From Ignavibacteria bacterium (GTDB lineage: Bacteria > Bacteroidota > Ignavibacteria > OLB7), in assembly GCA_020635205.1 (NCBI GenBank), contig JACKAE010000001.1:124001-188000 (forward strand): a DNA stretch of 64,000 bases, in the 5' to 3' direction. Of this stretch, positions 51,701 through 59,269 are shown piece after piece (the first letter of the stretch is position 1; every line of letters starts with the position of its first letter). The translations under genes were made by a program, and so were the position numbers. The notes under the pieces were generated by a model. It saw only the letters and a list, made by a program, of their open reading frames with translations, did no database searches and was not told where the DNA came from.

Positions 51701-51810
51701 TTGGAACCTTTGGAGCAAATTCGTTCAAGATCCAGACCTTCAACTTAAGTGGTGGTAGCTGCTTGAACGATGAACTTCCATTTATGTTCAAAGTAACGGG
51801 ACGGCCGTAA
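48763..51810 (+). CDS. Adhesin-like protein with 32 head-type repeats
   Basis: A 1015-residue protein. The signal peptide ends TSYGQ. Residues about 30-150 (ISYQGLLTSPNGG, DGTYNITVTIYADE, SPYALNVSDKAITARK) are a tail-fibre-like lead domain common before repeat regions in this phylum. Residues about 310-810 hold about 32 repeats built on T(I/V)GGGxxNxV, 14-17 residues each, like YadA-type trimeric adhesin heads. The C-terminus (about 815-1015) is a beta domain of its own, with neither a YadA anchor nor a type IX sorting domain. It likely trimerises, but how it is held at the surface is unclear. Confidence 0.85.
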   Translation: MKRLSLISTTLLGVLIMFAFTMTSYGQTVESTIDIPGTISYQGLLTSPNGGAIDDGTYNITVTIYADEKGEEALWQQTYPTLVAGGLFNIYLGTPEHPLPGPDAMNRPLWVGTQVAGSAELRPLTPLTSSPYALNVSDKAITARKLAEGAVTADKVDMNYVSEVRVDGKRVTGKGSVLNLESGKDISLNYDAVTGSVKIESAHTATGTHKGEDGASLQGLNDAWGGQGDQLDPGTHNLVLPAAGDWLGTSNNVIMEIKTWGTTAMRYQTSAAGVTPNVIGGNIANVVVATSVGSVIDGGGSGGFVFNFINGDYDALGGGDNNAIGTAANAYNYSTLGGGQGNSIQNNWATLAGGAVNTVSGAYGTVSGGQSNSVTTTHGTVGGGLINVVNANYGTIGGGDHNLVTALAGTIGGGEDHEVNDIYGTVGGGFANIIAAGAPYGTIAGGTMNTVNNQNGTIGGGNTNTVSGDFGTVSGGGTNTVTAPEGVVAGGTANNVSAAQGSIGGGTANTVTAAQGTIGGGSGNNVNLPQGTIGGGAGNNINGPLGTVGGGFNNHVNQQLGTIGGGQDNLINNMYGSVLGGQNNHINADYGSIGGGHDNIIHPMGVSGTIGGGQINMLDGDHATIGGGMGNNIMPLGLFATIGGGIGNMVDGDRATIGGGEANNIVGPSSFSTIGGGQANLIDVQHGTIAGGEGNNVMAGGMYGSIGGGQVNHVDVQHGTIGGGEANNVIAAGMHGTIGGGQANLVDVQHGTVGGGEVNNVIAGAFHGTIGGGQANLVDAQHGTVGGGEANAITAAPYGTIPGGDNLNVANSYAQTAVGFFNAPRGAVGIRPAPVALTDDPLFMVGNGDWAGGVPVRTNAFEVSYNGHSVIYDVNGSGGATVFPGRPAIKGATYVDNVIYGWADVPATAGGAGTVVVPNDDFGVATIVKGAAVGEYIVTLNVTDPVTGLPVTLLNASITATLVDDPVGSVTCGSITTTRIGTFGANSFKIQTFNLSGGSCLNDELPFMFKVTGRP
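49703..51180 (+). repeat. Tandem head repeats within adhesin gene
   Basis: About 32 degenerate units; near the 3' end (50780-51140) they become a near-exact 96-bp double unit (15 plus 17 codons: GGGQANLVDVQH then GGGEVNNVIAG), a sign of recent expansion by slippage or unequal crossover. Confidence 0.85.
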
Positions 51811-51843
51811 TCCCTATCCTTTATCCCCCCCTAAGCGGTCGTA

Positions 51844-51883
51844 GAACATCCCCCCACAACAAAACTGTTGTGGGGGGATGTTC
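51844..51883 (+). terminator. Perfect 18-bp hairpin after adhesin gene
   Basis: 51844-51861 pairs exactly with 51866-51883 around a 4-base loop, with a block of six G-C pairs. It stands 33 bases after the adhesin stop. The tract after it (CTATAAAT) is not U-rich, so it may act as an mRNA 3' stabiliser as well as, or in place of, a terminator. Confidence 0.6.
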
Positions 51884-52003
51884 CTATAAATAGCCCTACA
51901 TACATGGGGTCATTGAATGTTGACACACTGTTCAATCTTCTCTCTTGGCTTCTCACTATCTTCAATTTCTAATTCTTTATAGAATACATGAACGATAGAG
52001 ATA

Positions 52004-53047
52004 ATGCCAAACGATCAACAACACTCACTTCTCCTTCGCGCTCTTCGTGGTGAATCTGTGGAACGCTCTCCAGTCTGGATGATGCGTCAAGCGGGACGGT
52101 ATCTTCCTGAGTACCGGGCAATTCGGGCGACAACAAATTTTCTTAGTCTCTGCCGAACGCCTGACCTTGCCGCGGAAGTCACAATTCAGCCAGTAGATAT
52201 TGTCGGGGTCGACGCAGCGATTATTTTCAGCGATATTCTGGTTATTCCGGAAGCGATGGGAATGTACCTCGTAGTTGAAGAAGGGAAAGGAGGTCCACGC
52301 TTTCCAGAACCGCTTCGTTCGGTTGAGGCGATTACAAGGTTACAATCAGAGGTGTCCAACCGTCTCGACTACGTCTACAACGCGATTAGTGAGACCAAGC
52401 GGCGGTTGCAGGGAAGAGTTCCTGTGATTGGCTTTGCTGGTGCTCCCTTGACGTTGGCCGCCTATATGGTTGAAGGGCATGGCTCAAAGACTTTTAACAC
52501 CTTCAAGAGCTTCCTCTTTTCAGAACCAGAGGCTGCCCATCAACTGCTGGAGAAGCTATCGAAGGAGCTTATAGAGTATTTGATCGGCCAGGCAAAAGCT
52601 GGGGCAAATATGCTTCAGCTTTTCGATACGTGGGCGGGATTGTTACCTGAAGAAGAGTACCGCACCTTTGGTCTACGCCACGCATCAACAGTTCTCAGTG
52701 CCGTTCGTGAGGCAATTCCCGACATTCCAACTCTCTATTTTCCGAAAGGGGTTCGCAGCTACGATGGTTTTGCCGCGTTAGGAGCCTCTGGGTTTGGCAT
52801 AGATTGGGCTACTGATCTTACTCGTGCCAATCGGGAAATACCCGCAGGATTTGCTCTGCAAGGTAACCTTGACCCAGCCATCCTACTAACTTCTCCCGAA
52901 AACATTCGAGAATCTACCGAGCAAATGCTTTCAAAGATACCTGTTGGTCGTCCCTACGTAGCAAATCTTGGCCACGGTATTGACAAAGATACTCCCGTAG
53001 ATAATGCCCGAGCATTTGTCCAAGCAGTCAAGGAATTTCACAGATAG
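52004..53047 (+). CDS. hemE: Uroporphyrinogen decarboxylase
   Basis: HemE removes four carboxyl groups from uroporphyrinogen III in haem synthesis. The 347-residue protein has the substrate-binding start PVWMMRQAGRYLPEYRA, the conserved Asp in FSDILVIPEAMG, FAGAPLTLAAYM, and the end ANLGHGIDKDTP. Length and motif order are standard. No other haem genes are adjacent. It is followed 218 bases on by terC. Confidence 0.95.
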   Translation: MPNDQQHSLLLRALRGESVERSPVWMMRQAGRYLPEYRAIRATTNFLSLCRTPDLAAEVTIQPVDIVGVDAAIIFSDILVIPEAMGMYLVVEEGKGGPRFPEPLRSVEAITRLQSEVSNRLDYVYNAISETKRRLQGRVPVIGFAGAPLTLAAYMVEGHGSKTFNTFKSFLFSEPEAAHQLLEKLSKELIEYLIGQAKAGANMLQLFDTWAGLLPEEEYRTFGLRHASTVLSAVREAIPDIPTLYFPKGVRSYDGFAALGASGFGIDWATDLTRANREIPAGFALQGNLDPAILLTSPENIRESTEQMLSKIPVGRPYVANLGHGIDKDTPVDNARAFVQAVKEFHR

Positions 53048-53265
53048 TTGTCAGCGATTGAGAGTGTAGAGACTTTTTCGGGATGGTCTTGTGAAAGATG
53101 ATGGAATTCCTCATCTTGTTCGATGACGGTGGTGGCATATATTGGGCAGCAATTGTAATCTGATTGCACTGCGTTTCTTACAGGCACTTCGCGGGTTGTT
53201 CAAATCTCTACAGTGTCGGCTTCCGACATCAACGAAAACGTATCAAGGATTTTTTTGGAGTAGGT

Positions 53266-54339
53266 GTGCATCACGATATTGGGTGGTGGATAGGATTTCA
53301 CATTCTTGTGATAGGACTTCTTGCTCTTGATCTCGGTGTTTTCCATCGGAAAGCACATGAAGTCAAGACAAAAGAGGCTGCTATCTGGAGTGTGGTCTGG
53401 ATTACACTATCCCTATCGTTTAACCTCTTTATTTACCTTGAGTGGGGGGGGAAAGCTGGGACAGAGTTCTTGACAGGTTACTTGATTGAGAAGTCTCTAT
53501 CTGTTGATAACCTCTTCATATTTGTCCTGATTTTTAGCTACTTCAAGGTTCCCTCCCGTTACCAACATCGGATTCTTTTTTGGGGTATTCTCGGCGCACT
53601 CCTGATGCGTGCCTCGTTGATAGGGATTGGAGCCTTCCTGTTAGAGCGATTCCATTGGATCATGTATGTGTTCGGTGCGTTTTTGGTCTTTACTGGAATC
53701 CGAATGGGATTGGAGAAGGGGCACGATCTGGAGGTGGAACACAATCCTTTGATTCGGTTGCTTCGAAAACGATTTCCTGTCACCGAAACCTATCACGATC
53801 AGAAGTTCTTTGTCAAGCAGTTCGGCAAGACATTTATCACGCCAATGCTTGTAGTTCTTGTGTTAATCGAGAGTACCGATCTTCTTTTCGCTCTCGACTC
53901 GATTCCTGCAATCTTTGCTATTACAGACGATACGTACATTGTCTACACATCGAACATTTTTGCCATTCTTGGCTTGCGATCACTCTACTTCCTCTTGGCA
54001 AATGTCATCACAAAATTCTATTACCTTCGTTTTGGCTTGGCCTTGATTTTGGTATACATTGGCGTGAAGATGTTGCTAACGTTCTTCCAAATCGAGATAC
54101 CAACAGCTATTTCGTTGGTTGTTGTGGGAGTTGTTCTGGCACTTTCATCTCTGATTTCCGTCCTCTACCCACGTGATCCAGAAAAACTATCGGAATCACT
54201 TTCGAGTAGTTTGGGGCAGCCCGAAACGTTCTCTTCTATCGATGGAACTGGGGCTGTTGTCGAAGCATCTCCTTCAATGCCCACAACGTTAGTGCAAGAG
54301 GGAGAAGGGGAGGCTCAAGGAGAACAACATCCAGGCTAA
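53266..54339 (+). CDS. TerC-family membrane protein
   Basis: TerC proteins are polytopic membrane proteins tied to metal (Mn2+) export and tellurite resistance. From GTG 53266, with GGAG five bases upstream, the protein has 357 residues and eight or nine helices. The double motif EKSLSVDNLFIF and ESTDLLFALDSIPAIF supplies the conserved acidic residues. The long Ser/Glu-rich C-terminal tail (about 300-357) is unusual. A longer frame from 53164 adds 34 residues without hydrophobic character. I saw no yybP-ykoY manganese riboswitch upstream, only a small hairpin (53214-53228). Confidence 0.9.
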   Translation: MHHDIGWWIGFHILVIGLLALDLGVFHRKAHEVKTKEAAIWSVVWITLSLSFNLFIYLEWGGKAGTEFLTGYLIEKSLSVDNLFIFVLIFSYFKVPSRYQHRILFWGILGALLMRASLIGIGAFLLERFHWIMYVFGAFLVFTGIRMGLEKGHDLEVEHNPLIRLLRKRFPVTETYHDQKFFVKQFGKTFITPMLVVLVLIESTDLLFALDSIPAIFAITDDTYIVYTSNIFAILGLRSLYFLLANVITKFYYLRFGLALILVYIGVKMLLTFFQIEIPTAISLVVVGVVLALSSLISVLYPRDPEKLSESLSSSLGQPETFSSIDGTGAVVEASPSMPTTLVQEGEGEAQGEQHPG

Positions 54340-54379
54340 TTTAATTTCTATCTCTTCTCAAAGTATACCACAGGAATAC

Positions 54380-55219
54380 ATGACTGAGCATTTACAGCAA
54401 CGCATCGAAGAACTTTCTCTGCTAACTGGGGATTCTTTCCCTATTGATGAGGCAAATAGACTTTTCACGGAATTGCGGGAAGAGCTAAATAGGGGAGCGA
54501 TTCGCTCTGCCGAGCCAGATGGTGTCGGGGGGTGGAAGACAAATACGTGGGTGAAGAAGGGGATCCTTCTCGGATTCCGAGCCGGTTCTTTAGGGGATTC
54601 CTCTCTCGGTGGATTCCCTTTTTTCGATAAAGCAAATCTTCCTTTGCGTAAGCTCTCCCTTGCCGACAATGTTCGACTTGTGCCGGGGGGATCCGCAATT
54701 CGTGATGGAGCCTATGTTGCGCCGGGTGTTATCTGTATGCCCCCAATGTATATCAACATCGGAGCGTATGTTGATCAAGGAAGTATGGTGGATTCTCACG
54801 CATTGGTGGGAACCTGCGCGCAGATTGGCAAAGGAGTACACCTGAGTGCAGCCTCACAGATTGGCGGAGTGCTTGAACCGGTCGGTGCAAATCCTGTGAT
54901 TATCGAAGATGAAGTTTTAATCGGTGGGAACTGTGGTGTTTATGAGGGAACAATTGTGAAGCGGAGAGCTGTTCTCGCCAGTGGAGTTGTTCTAACAGCA
55001 TCCTCACGGGTTTACGATGTTGTCCACAACCGGATGCTGAGTGCTACAGCAGAACAACCATTAGTAATTCCAGAAGGTGCTGTCGTAGTGATGGGAAGCC
55101 GCGGCATTAAAGGAGATTTTGCTACCGAACATGGCTTATCCCTCTCAACACCAATTATTGTCAAGTATCGGGATGAGAAAACCGATGCCCGGACAGCAAT
55201 GGAAGAAGCGTTGCGCTAA
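54380..55219 (+). CDS. dapD: Tetrahydrodipicolinate N-succinyltransferase
   Basis: DapD transfers succinyl from CoA to tetrahydrodipicolinate, committing to the succinylase route of lysine and diaminopimelate synthesis. The 279-residue protein has an N-terminal helical domain and a left-handed parallel beta-helix of hexapeptide repeats (GAYVDQGSMVDSHALVG, IGKGVHLSAASQIGG, VIIEDEVLIGGNCGVYEG). The length is typical. It is followed by a convergent terminator. Confidence 0.95.
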   Translation: MTEHLQQRIEELSLLTGDSFPIDEANRLFTELREELNRGAIRSAEPDGVGGWKTNTWVKKGILLGFRAGSLGDSSLGGFPFFDKANLPLRKLSLADNVRLVPGGSAIRDGAYVAPGVICMPPMYINIGAYVDQGSMVDSHALVGTCAQIGKGVHLSAASQIGGVLEPVGANPVIIEDEVLIGGNCGVYEGTIVKRRAVLASGVVLTASSRVYDVVHNRMLSATAEQPLVIPEGAVVVMGSRGIKGDFATEHGLSLSTPIIVKYRDEKTDARTAMEEALR

Positions 55220-55319
55220 GTTGAAGAGGCTATCAGTGAGTTAGGTTGGTTTGCGACACGCGCATGTGCCTTCAACTCTATCCAGCAAATAAGGGCATAG
55301 CCAAACAGAACGAATAAAA

Positions 55320-55354
55320 AAGGAGTGCCACTCAATAGTTGAGTGGCACTCCTT
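55320..55354. terminator. Convergent terminator dapD / spy-like gene
   Basis: A perfect stem of 14-15 bp (55321-55334 with 55340-55353, 5-base loop) has a T-run on the minus strand (TTTTTTATTC). It ends the minus-strand gene at 55392-55778 and probably also dapD. Confidence 0.85.
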
Positions 55355-55391
55355 GCATTGTACTTACTTCTGTGGCACTGGCAGTAGAAGC

Positions 55392-55778
55392 CTATTTGCT
55401 CTTCAGTGCTTGCAGTCTCTTCCGTTGTTCCGGTGTCAGAACGGCTAAGTAGTTCTTCTTGAACTTGTTTAGTAGGAGTGTCAATGAGATCTCTTCGTCA
55501 GCGATTTTTTCCAGCACTGCTTTGATTTCCTGTTGACTTGCTTCATCCTTTTCCAACTGCTTTCGTTCCGATTGCAGAGCTTTAATGCGTGCTTTGATCG
55601 GAGCAATGTCAGTATTAAAGGTTTCGCGCAGCTCCTTGATTTGCTCTTTCTGTTGCGAGGTCAGGTTCAGTTGGCTTTCAACTGACTCATCATCCTGACT
55701 CCAAGCAACGCCCGAACCGAGAATCATCATCAAGAGAGCTACTGTCAGTCCCTTCCATCGTTTGCTTTGCCAATACAT
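55392..55778 (-). CDS. Spy/CpxP-like periplasmic protein
   Basis: From ATG 55778 this 128-residue protein has a signal peptide ending VAWSQ and two LTxxQ-type motifs, LNLTSQQKEQIKEL and AVLTPEQRKRLQAL, linked by charged helices. It fits the Spy/CpxP-like helical family of envelope chaperones and metal-responsive proteins, at about the usual size. A longer frame from 55850 places a basic stretch ahead of the signal. No two-component genes lie nearby. Confidence 0.82.
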   Translation of the reverse strand: MYWQSKRWKGLTVALLMMILGSGVAWSQDDESVESQLNLTSQQKEQIKELRETFNTDIAPIKARIKALQSERKQLEKDEASQQEIKAVLEKIADEEISLTLLLNKFKKNYLAVLTPEQRKRLQALKSK

Positions 55779-55983
55779 TTGTGGATTCTCCCGTGTCAAA
55801 TGATATAATGCATGTTTCAAAATATACACAACTTTGCGTCGAAGCCGCACGAGATTTTTTTCTTCTCAAATTTCCTCTTGTCGAGGTTGCTTCGGTCATG
55901 CTCTTGGCATGATGGGGGGCTATGACCAGATGCCCCGAAGGGGGTTTAACAGATATCCGCCAACTTCCCTTGTTTATTAGATA

Positions 55984-58482
55984 CTACGAAACTCTTTCCA
56001 CTTTTTGTTTGCGAGAGATCGGTTTCTTTCGCGTACCTGAGCCTTTTTTTGAGTGTGATCTGGCAACTCCATTCCCTTCAGGTTTTTTGGCGGCCCCTTG
56101 CCGGAAAACGTGAGGAACCGCTTCGGAGAGAAACTCAACTGGAATGATTTCCAAACCATCAGTCACTTTTGCGGGTATCTCAGACAGATCAACTTCATTT
56201 TCCTTTGGGATAATTACGGTTTTCATTTTTGCACGTTGTGCCGCCAGCAACTTCTCAGTTAGTCCGCCAATTGGCAGAATACGCCCTCGAAGCGTGATTT
56301 CGCCAGTCATTGCAACATCAGAGCGTACGGGACGACCAGAGGCTGCGGAGATCAAAGCGACTGCCATTGTAATTCCTGCTGAGGGTCCATCTTTGGGAAT
56401 TGCTCCTTCGGGTACGTGAATATGTACTTCCCGTTCTTTGCTAAAGTGTTCTGGGATACCCAAGGTCTCAGTATTAGCTCGAATATAGGTTAACGCTGCT
56501 GCCGAGGATTCTTTCATCACATCCCCGAGTTGACCGGTTAAGGTCAATCGCTCATTACCAGGAACTATAGATACTTCTATCATAAGCGTATCGCCTCCTG
56601 TCGGAGTCCAGGCCAGTCCGGTAGCTGCACCAACAAAATCTTCCTTTTCTGAGGCTCGATTACGAAAGCGAGGAATCTTCAAGTATTGTTCTACCAGTTC
56701 TGGAGTAATGCTGATCAACGTTGTGTTCGGCTTGTTCCGAGGTGTCTCGTTTTTCTTTCCGCTGACTCCACCTGTTTTCTTTTGGGAAACGAGATGCCGA
56801 GCAACTTTACGGCAGACCGCTGCAATCTCTCGCTCAAGGTTACGCACACCTGCCTCGGAAGTGTATTCGCGGATGATCTTTAGCAACCCCTCATCAGTAA
56901 ACTCTACAGATTGATTTCCCAGTCCATGTTCCTGCAATTGAATTGGGACGATGTGGCGCTTTGCGATTTCTAATTTGTCGTGTTCGAGATAGCCATTAAG
57001 TCGGATAATCTCCATACGATCCTGCAATGGGAGAGGAATGTTGTGCAAGACGTTTGCCGTTGCGATGAAGAGAACGTGCGAGAGATCGTAGTCAACCTCT
57101 AAGTAGTGATCGTTGAAGGCAATGTTCTGTTCAGGATCAAGCACTTCCAGCATAGCCGACGAGGGATCCCCCCGAAAGTCCATGCTCATCTTGTCGATCT
57201 CATCCAATAACATTACTGGATTTATCGTGCCAGCACGTTTCATCGACTGGATAACTCTTCCCGGCATCGAACCAATGTATGTGCGGCGATGGCCTCGAAT
57301 CTCAGCTTCATCTCGAACACCACCTAAAGAAACTCGAATGAATTTCCGACCGAGTGCTCGTGCAATAGATTTTCCTAACGATGTCTTTCCGACTCCGGGA
57401 GGACCTACAAAGCAGAGAATTTGTCCTCGCATTTCTCGGACGAGATTCAACACGGCAATGTGTTCAAGAATTCGATCTTTCGGCTTCTCCAGCCCGTAGT
57501 GATCTTCATCCAGAATCTCCTTTACGTGGTCGATATCCAGTTTGTCGCGCGTTCTTTTTGACCACGGAACTGCAGTAACCCACTCAAGATAGTTTCGGTT
57601 AACGGCGAACTCGGGCGACATCATTGGTGTCTTTCGCAACTTATCAAGCTCTTCGTAGGCTTTTGTCTCTACTTCCTTCGGCATCTTTGCCTTCTCGATA
57701 GAGTCTCGAAGTTTCGCCAGCTCAGGAGATACTTCTCCAACTTCTTCTTCCAGTTCGTTCTGTAGTGCCCGAATCTGTTCCTGTATAATGAACTGGCGCT
57801 GCGATTTCTGAATTGTGTCTTGGACTTTCGAGTCGATCTCTTGTTCCAACTTCAATATCTCAATCTCTTCGTTCAGAAGCTTGACCAGTTCCATGTACTG
57901 TTCTTTCGCTTCTGTTGCTTCGAGAATGCGCTGCTTCGACTCGGTGCTATTCCCCAGATTACCGGCCACAAAGTAGAGGCGACGAATTGGGTCGTCAATG
58001 CTGTCGAACGTTGCAAGCATTTCTGGTGGCATCTCCTGATGGAGCCGGATATATTCTTGGAAAAGATAGGCGACCTGACGCTGAAGAGCTTTCATCTTGT
58101 TGTCGGCAGGAACTGTCGGCTTAACAACCGCAACTGCTGCCTCCATATACTCTCCGTTGAACGCAATCTCTCGGATGACGGCTTGTGACTCTCCTTCCAC
58201 GAGAATGCGCATCAGACCATTCGGGAGACGGAGCATCTGCGCAATCTTTGCAATCGTCCCCGAACGGTAGACATCATCTTCAAACGGCTCGTCGACCTCT
58301 GGGTTCTGTTGTGTGACAAGAAGGATTTCTTTATCCTGATTCAGTGCCTCTGTGGCTGCCTTCAGTGATGACTCACGACCAACCAATACTGGGAAGATCA
58401 TGTTCGGAAAAATGACGACATCACGAAGGGGTAAAACAGGAAGTGTGATTATGTTTTCAGCTTTGGAACGTCTTGAACTCAT
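55984..58482 (-). CDS. lon: ATP-dependent protease Lon
   Basis: The 832-residue protein matches Lon throughout. Substrate-binding N-domain (about 1-210, ITLPVLPLRDVVIFPNM), a coiled stretch, AAA+ module with Walker A at 360-367 (GPPGVGKT) and Walker B (VMLLDEIDKM), and the protease domain with the Ser/Lys dyad at Ser701 (PKDGPSAG) and Lys744 (LTEKL). Lon degrades misfolded and regulatory proteins in an ATP-dependent hexamer. ATG 58482 (MSSRRSK) is the normal-type start; one at 58545 would add 21 unlikely residues. The C-terminal tail (about 800-832) is extended and rich in Lys and Arg. Confidence 0.96.
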   Translation of the reverse strand: MSSRRSKAENIITLPVLPLRDVVIFPNMIFPVLVGRESSLKAATEALNQDKEILLVTQQNPEVDEPFEDDVYRSGTIAKIAQMLRLPNGLMRILVEGESQAVIREIAFNGEYMEAAVAVVKPTVPADNKMKALQRQVAYLFQEYIRLHQEMPPEMLATFDSIDDPIRRLYFVAGNLGNSTESKQRILEATEAKEQYMELVKLLNEEIEILKLEQEIDSKVQDTIQKSQRQFIIQEQIRALQNELEEEVGEVSPELAKLRDSIEKAKMPKEVETKAYEELDKLRKTPMMSPEFAVNRNYLEWVTAVPWSKRTRDKLDIDHVKEILDEDHYGLEKPKDRILEHIAVLNLVREMRGQILCFVGPPGVGKTSLGKSIARALGRKFIRVSLGGVRDEAEIRGHRRTYIGSMPGRVIQSMKRAGTINPVMLLDEIDKMSMDFRGDPSSAMLEVLDPEQNIAFNDHYLEVDYDLSHVLFIATANVLHNIPLPLQDRMEIIRLNGYLEHDKLEIAKRHIVPIQLQEHGLGNQSVEFTDEGLLKIIREYTSEAGVRNLEREIAAVCRKVARHLVSQKKTGGVSGKKNETPRNKPNTTLISITPELVEQYLKIPRFRNRASEKEDFVGAATGLAWTPTGGDTLMIEVSIVPGNERLTLTGQLGDVMKESSAAALTYIRANTETLGIPEHFSKEREVHIHVPEGAIPKDGPSAGITMAVALISAASGRPVRSDVAMTGEITLRGRILPIGGLTEKLLAAQRAKMKTVIIPKENEVDLSEIPAKVTDGLEIIPVEFLSEAVPHVFRQGAAKKPEGNGVARSHSKKGSGTRKKPISRKQKVERVS

Positions 58483-58696
58483 GTAATACAGCTCTCTACA
58501 AATATGACACAGGGGCTTCGCCTGCAGTAACAGTAGCATCGGCACACAATATAGGAATATGCACCGGAGTCACCCATCCAGAATGTCTGTTTGCTGAATG
58601 CAAAAGTGACTTCTCTACCCACTTCCATAAAAGTCTCACAATCGAAGTAACCATTCCCATACTCCTGTGTATGTTTGTGTAGCACGTTCCTGAGAT

Positions 58697-59269
58697 ATGA
58701 AAGAAGAACCAACCATACGGCAAGAAGATCGCTCCGATAACGAGCTTTTTCTCTCCGCTCAGCAAGGGGATGTTCAGGCCTTCAACGAAATTTTCAGACG
58801 GTACGAAAAGAAGGTCTACGTCTACTGCATGAGAGTCCTCTACGATGAGGAAATGGCGCATGATGCCTTCCAAGAGGCTTTTATGCGCCTTTATGAGCAT
58901 CGGCAGACATATGATGGACGAAACTTTATGGTCTGGTTCTTTACGATCATTCGGAATGTTTGTCTGAATATGCGGCGAAACAAAAAACAGACCGTGCCGT
59001 TTGAGACCTCGATTGCAGATACTTCCCCCGCTCGTATCAAAGATGTCGCACTCTACGAAGAGGTTGCCGCAGCATTGAAGCGGCTCCCAGACGACTATCG
59101 AGAAGCAATCGTACTATATGAATATGATGGCTATGCGTATAAGGAGATTGCGGAGATCACCAGTGTTTCAATTGCTACGGTGAAGATTCGCATCTACCGA
59201 GCAAGAAAGATGTTGCGGTCACTTCTTTTCCCTGTGGTACACGATCACGATAATGACAAAAGTCGATAA
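58697..59269 (+). CDS. ECF sigma factor, module 2
   Basis: A 190-residue ECF sigma factor, closely related to the one at 40425-41012: region 2 (YEKKVYVYCMRVLYDEEMAHDAFQEAFMRLYEHRQ) and region 4 (LPDDYREAIVLYEYDGYAYKEIAEITSVSIATVKIRIYRARK) align without gaps. It is divergent from lon. Its last 17 bases overlap the anti-sigma gene start, so the two are translationally coupled. Confidence 0.92.
   Translation: MKEEPTIRQEDRSDNELFLSAQQGDVQAFNEIFRRYEKKVYVYCMRVLYDEEMAHDAFQEAFMRLYEHRQTYDGRNFMVWFFTIIRNVCLNMRRNKKQTVPFETSIADTSPARIKDVALYEEVAAALKRLPDDYREAIVLYEYDGYAYKEIAEITSVSIATVKIRIYRARKMLRSLLFPVVHDHDNDKSR

Noticed and set aside
53048..53265. yybP-ykoY manganese riboswitch before terC
   Set aside because: TerC genes often carry one, but the expected conserved loop sequences are absent; only a 6-bp hairpin at 53214-53228 is seen.
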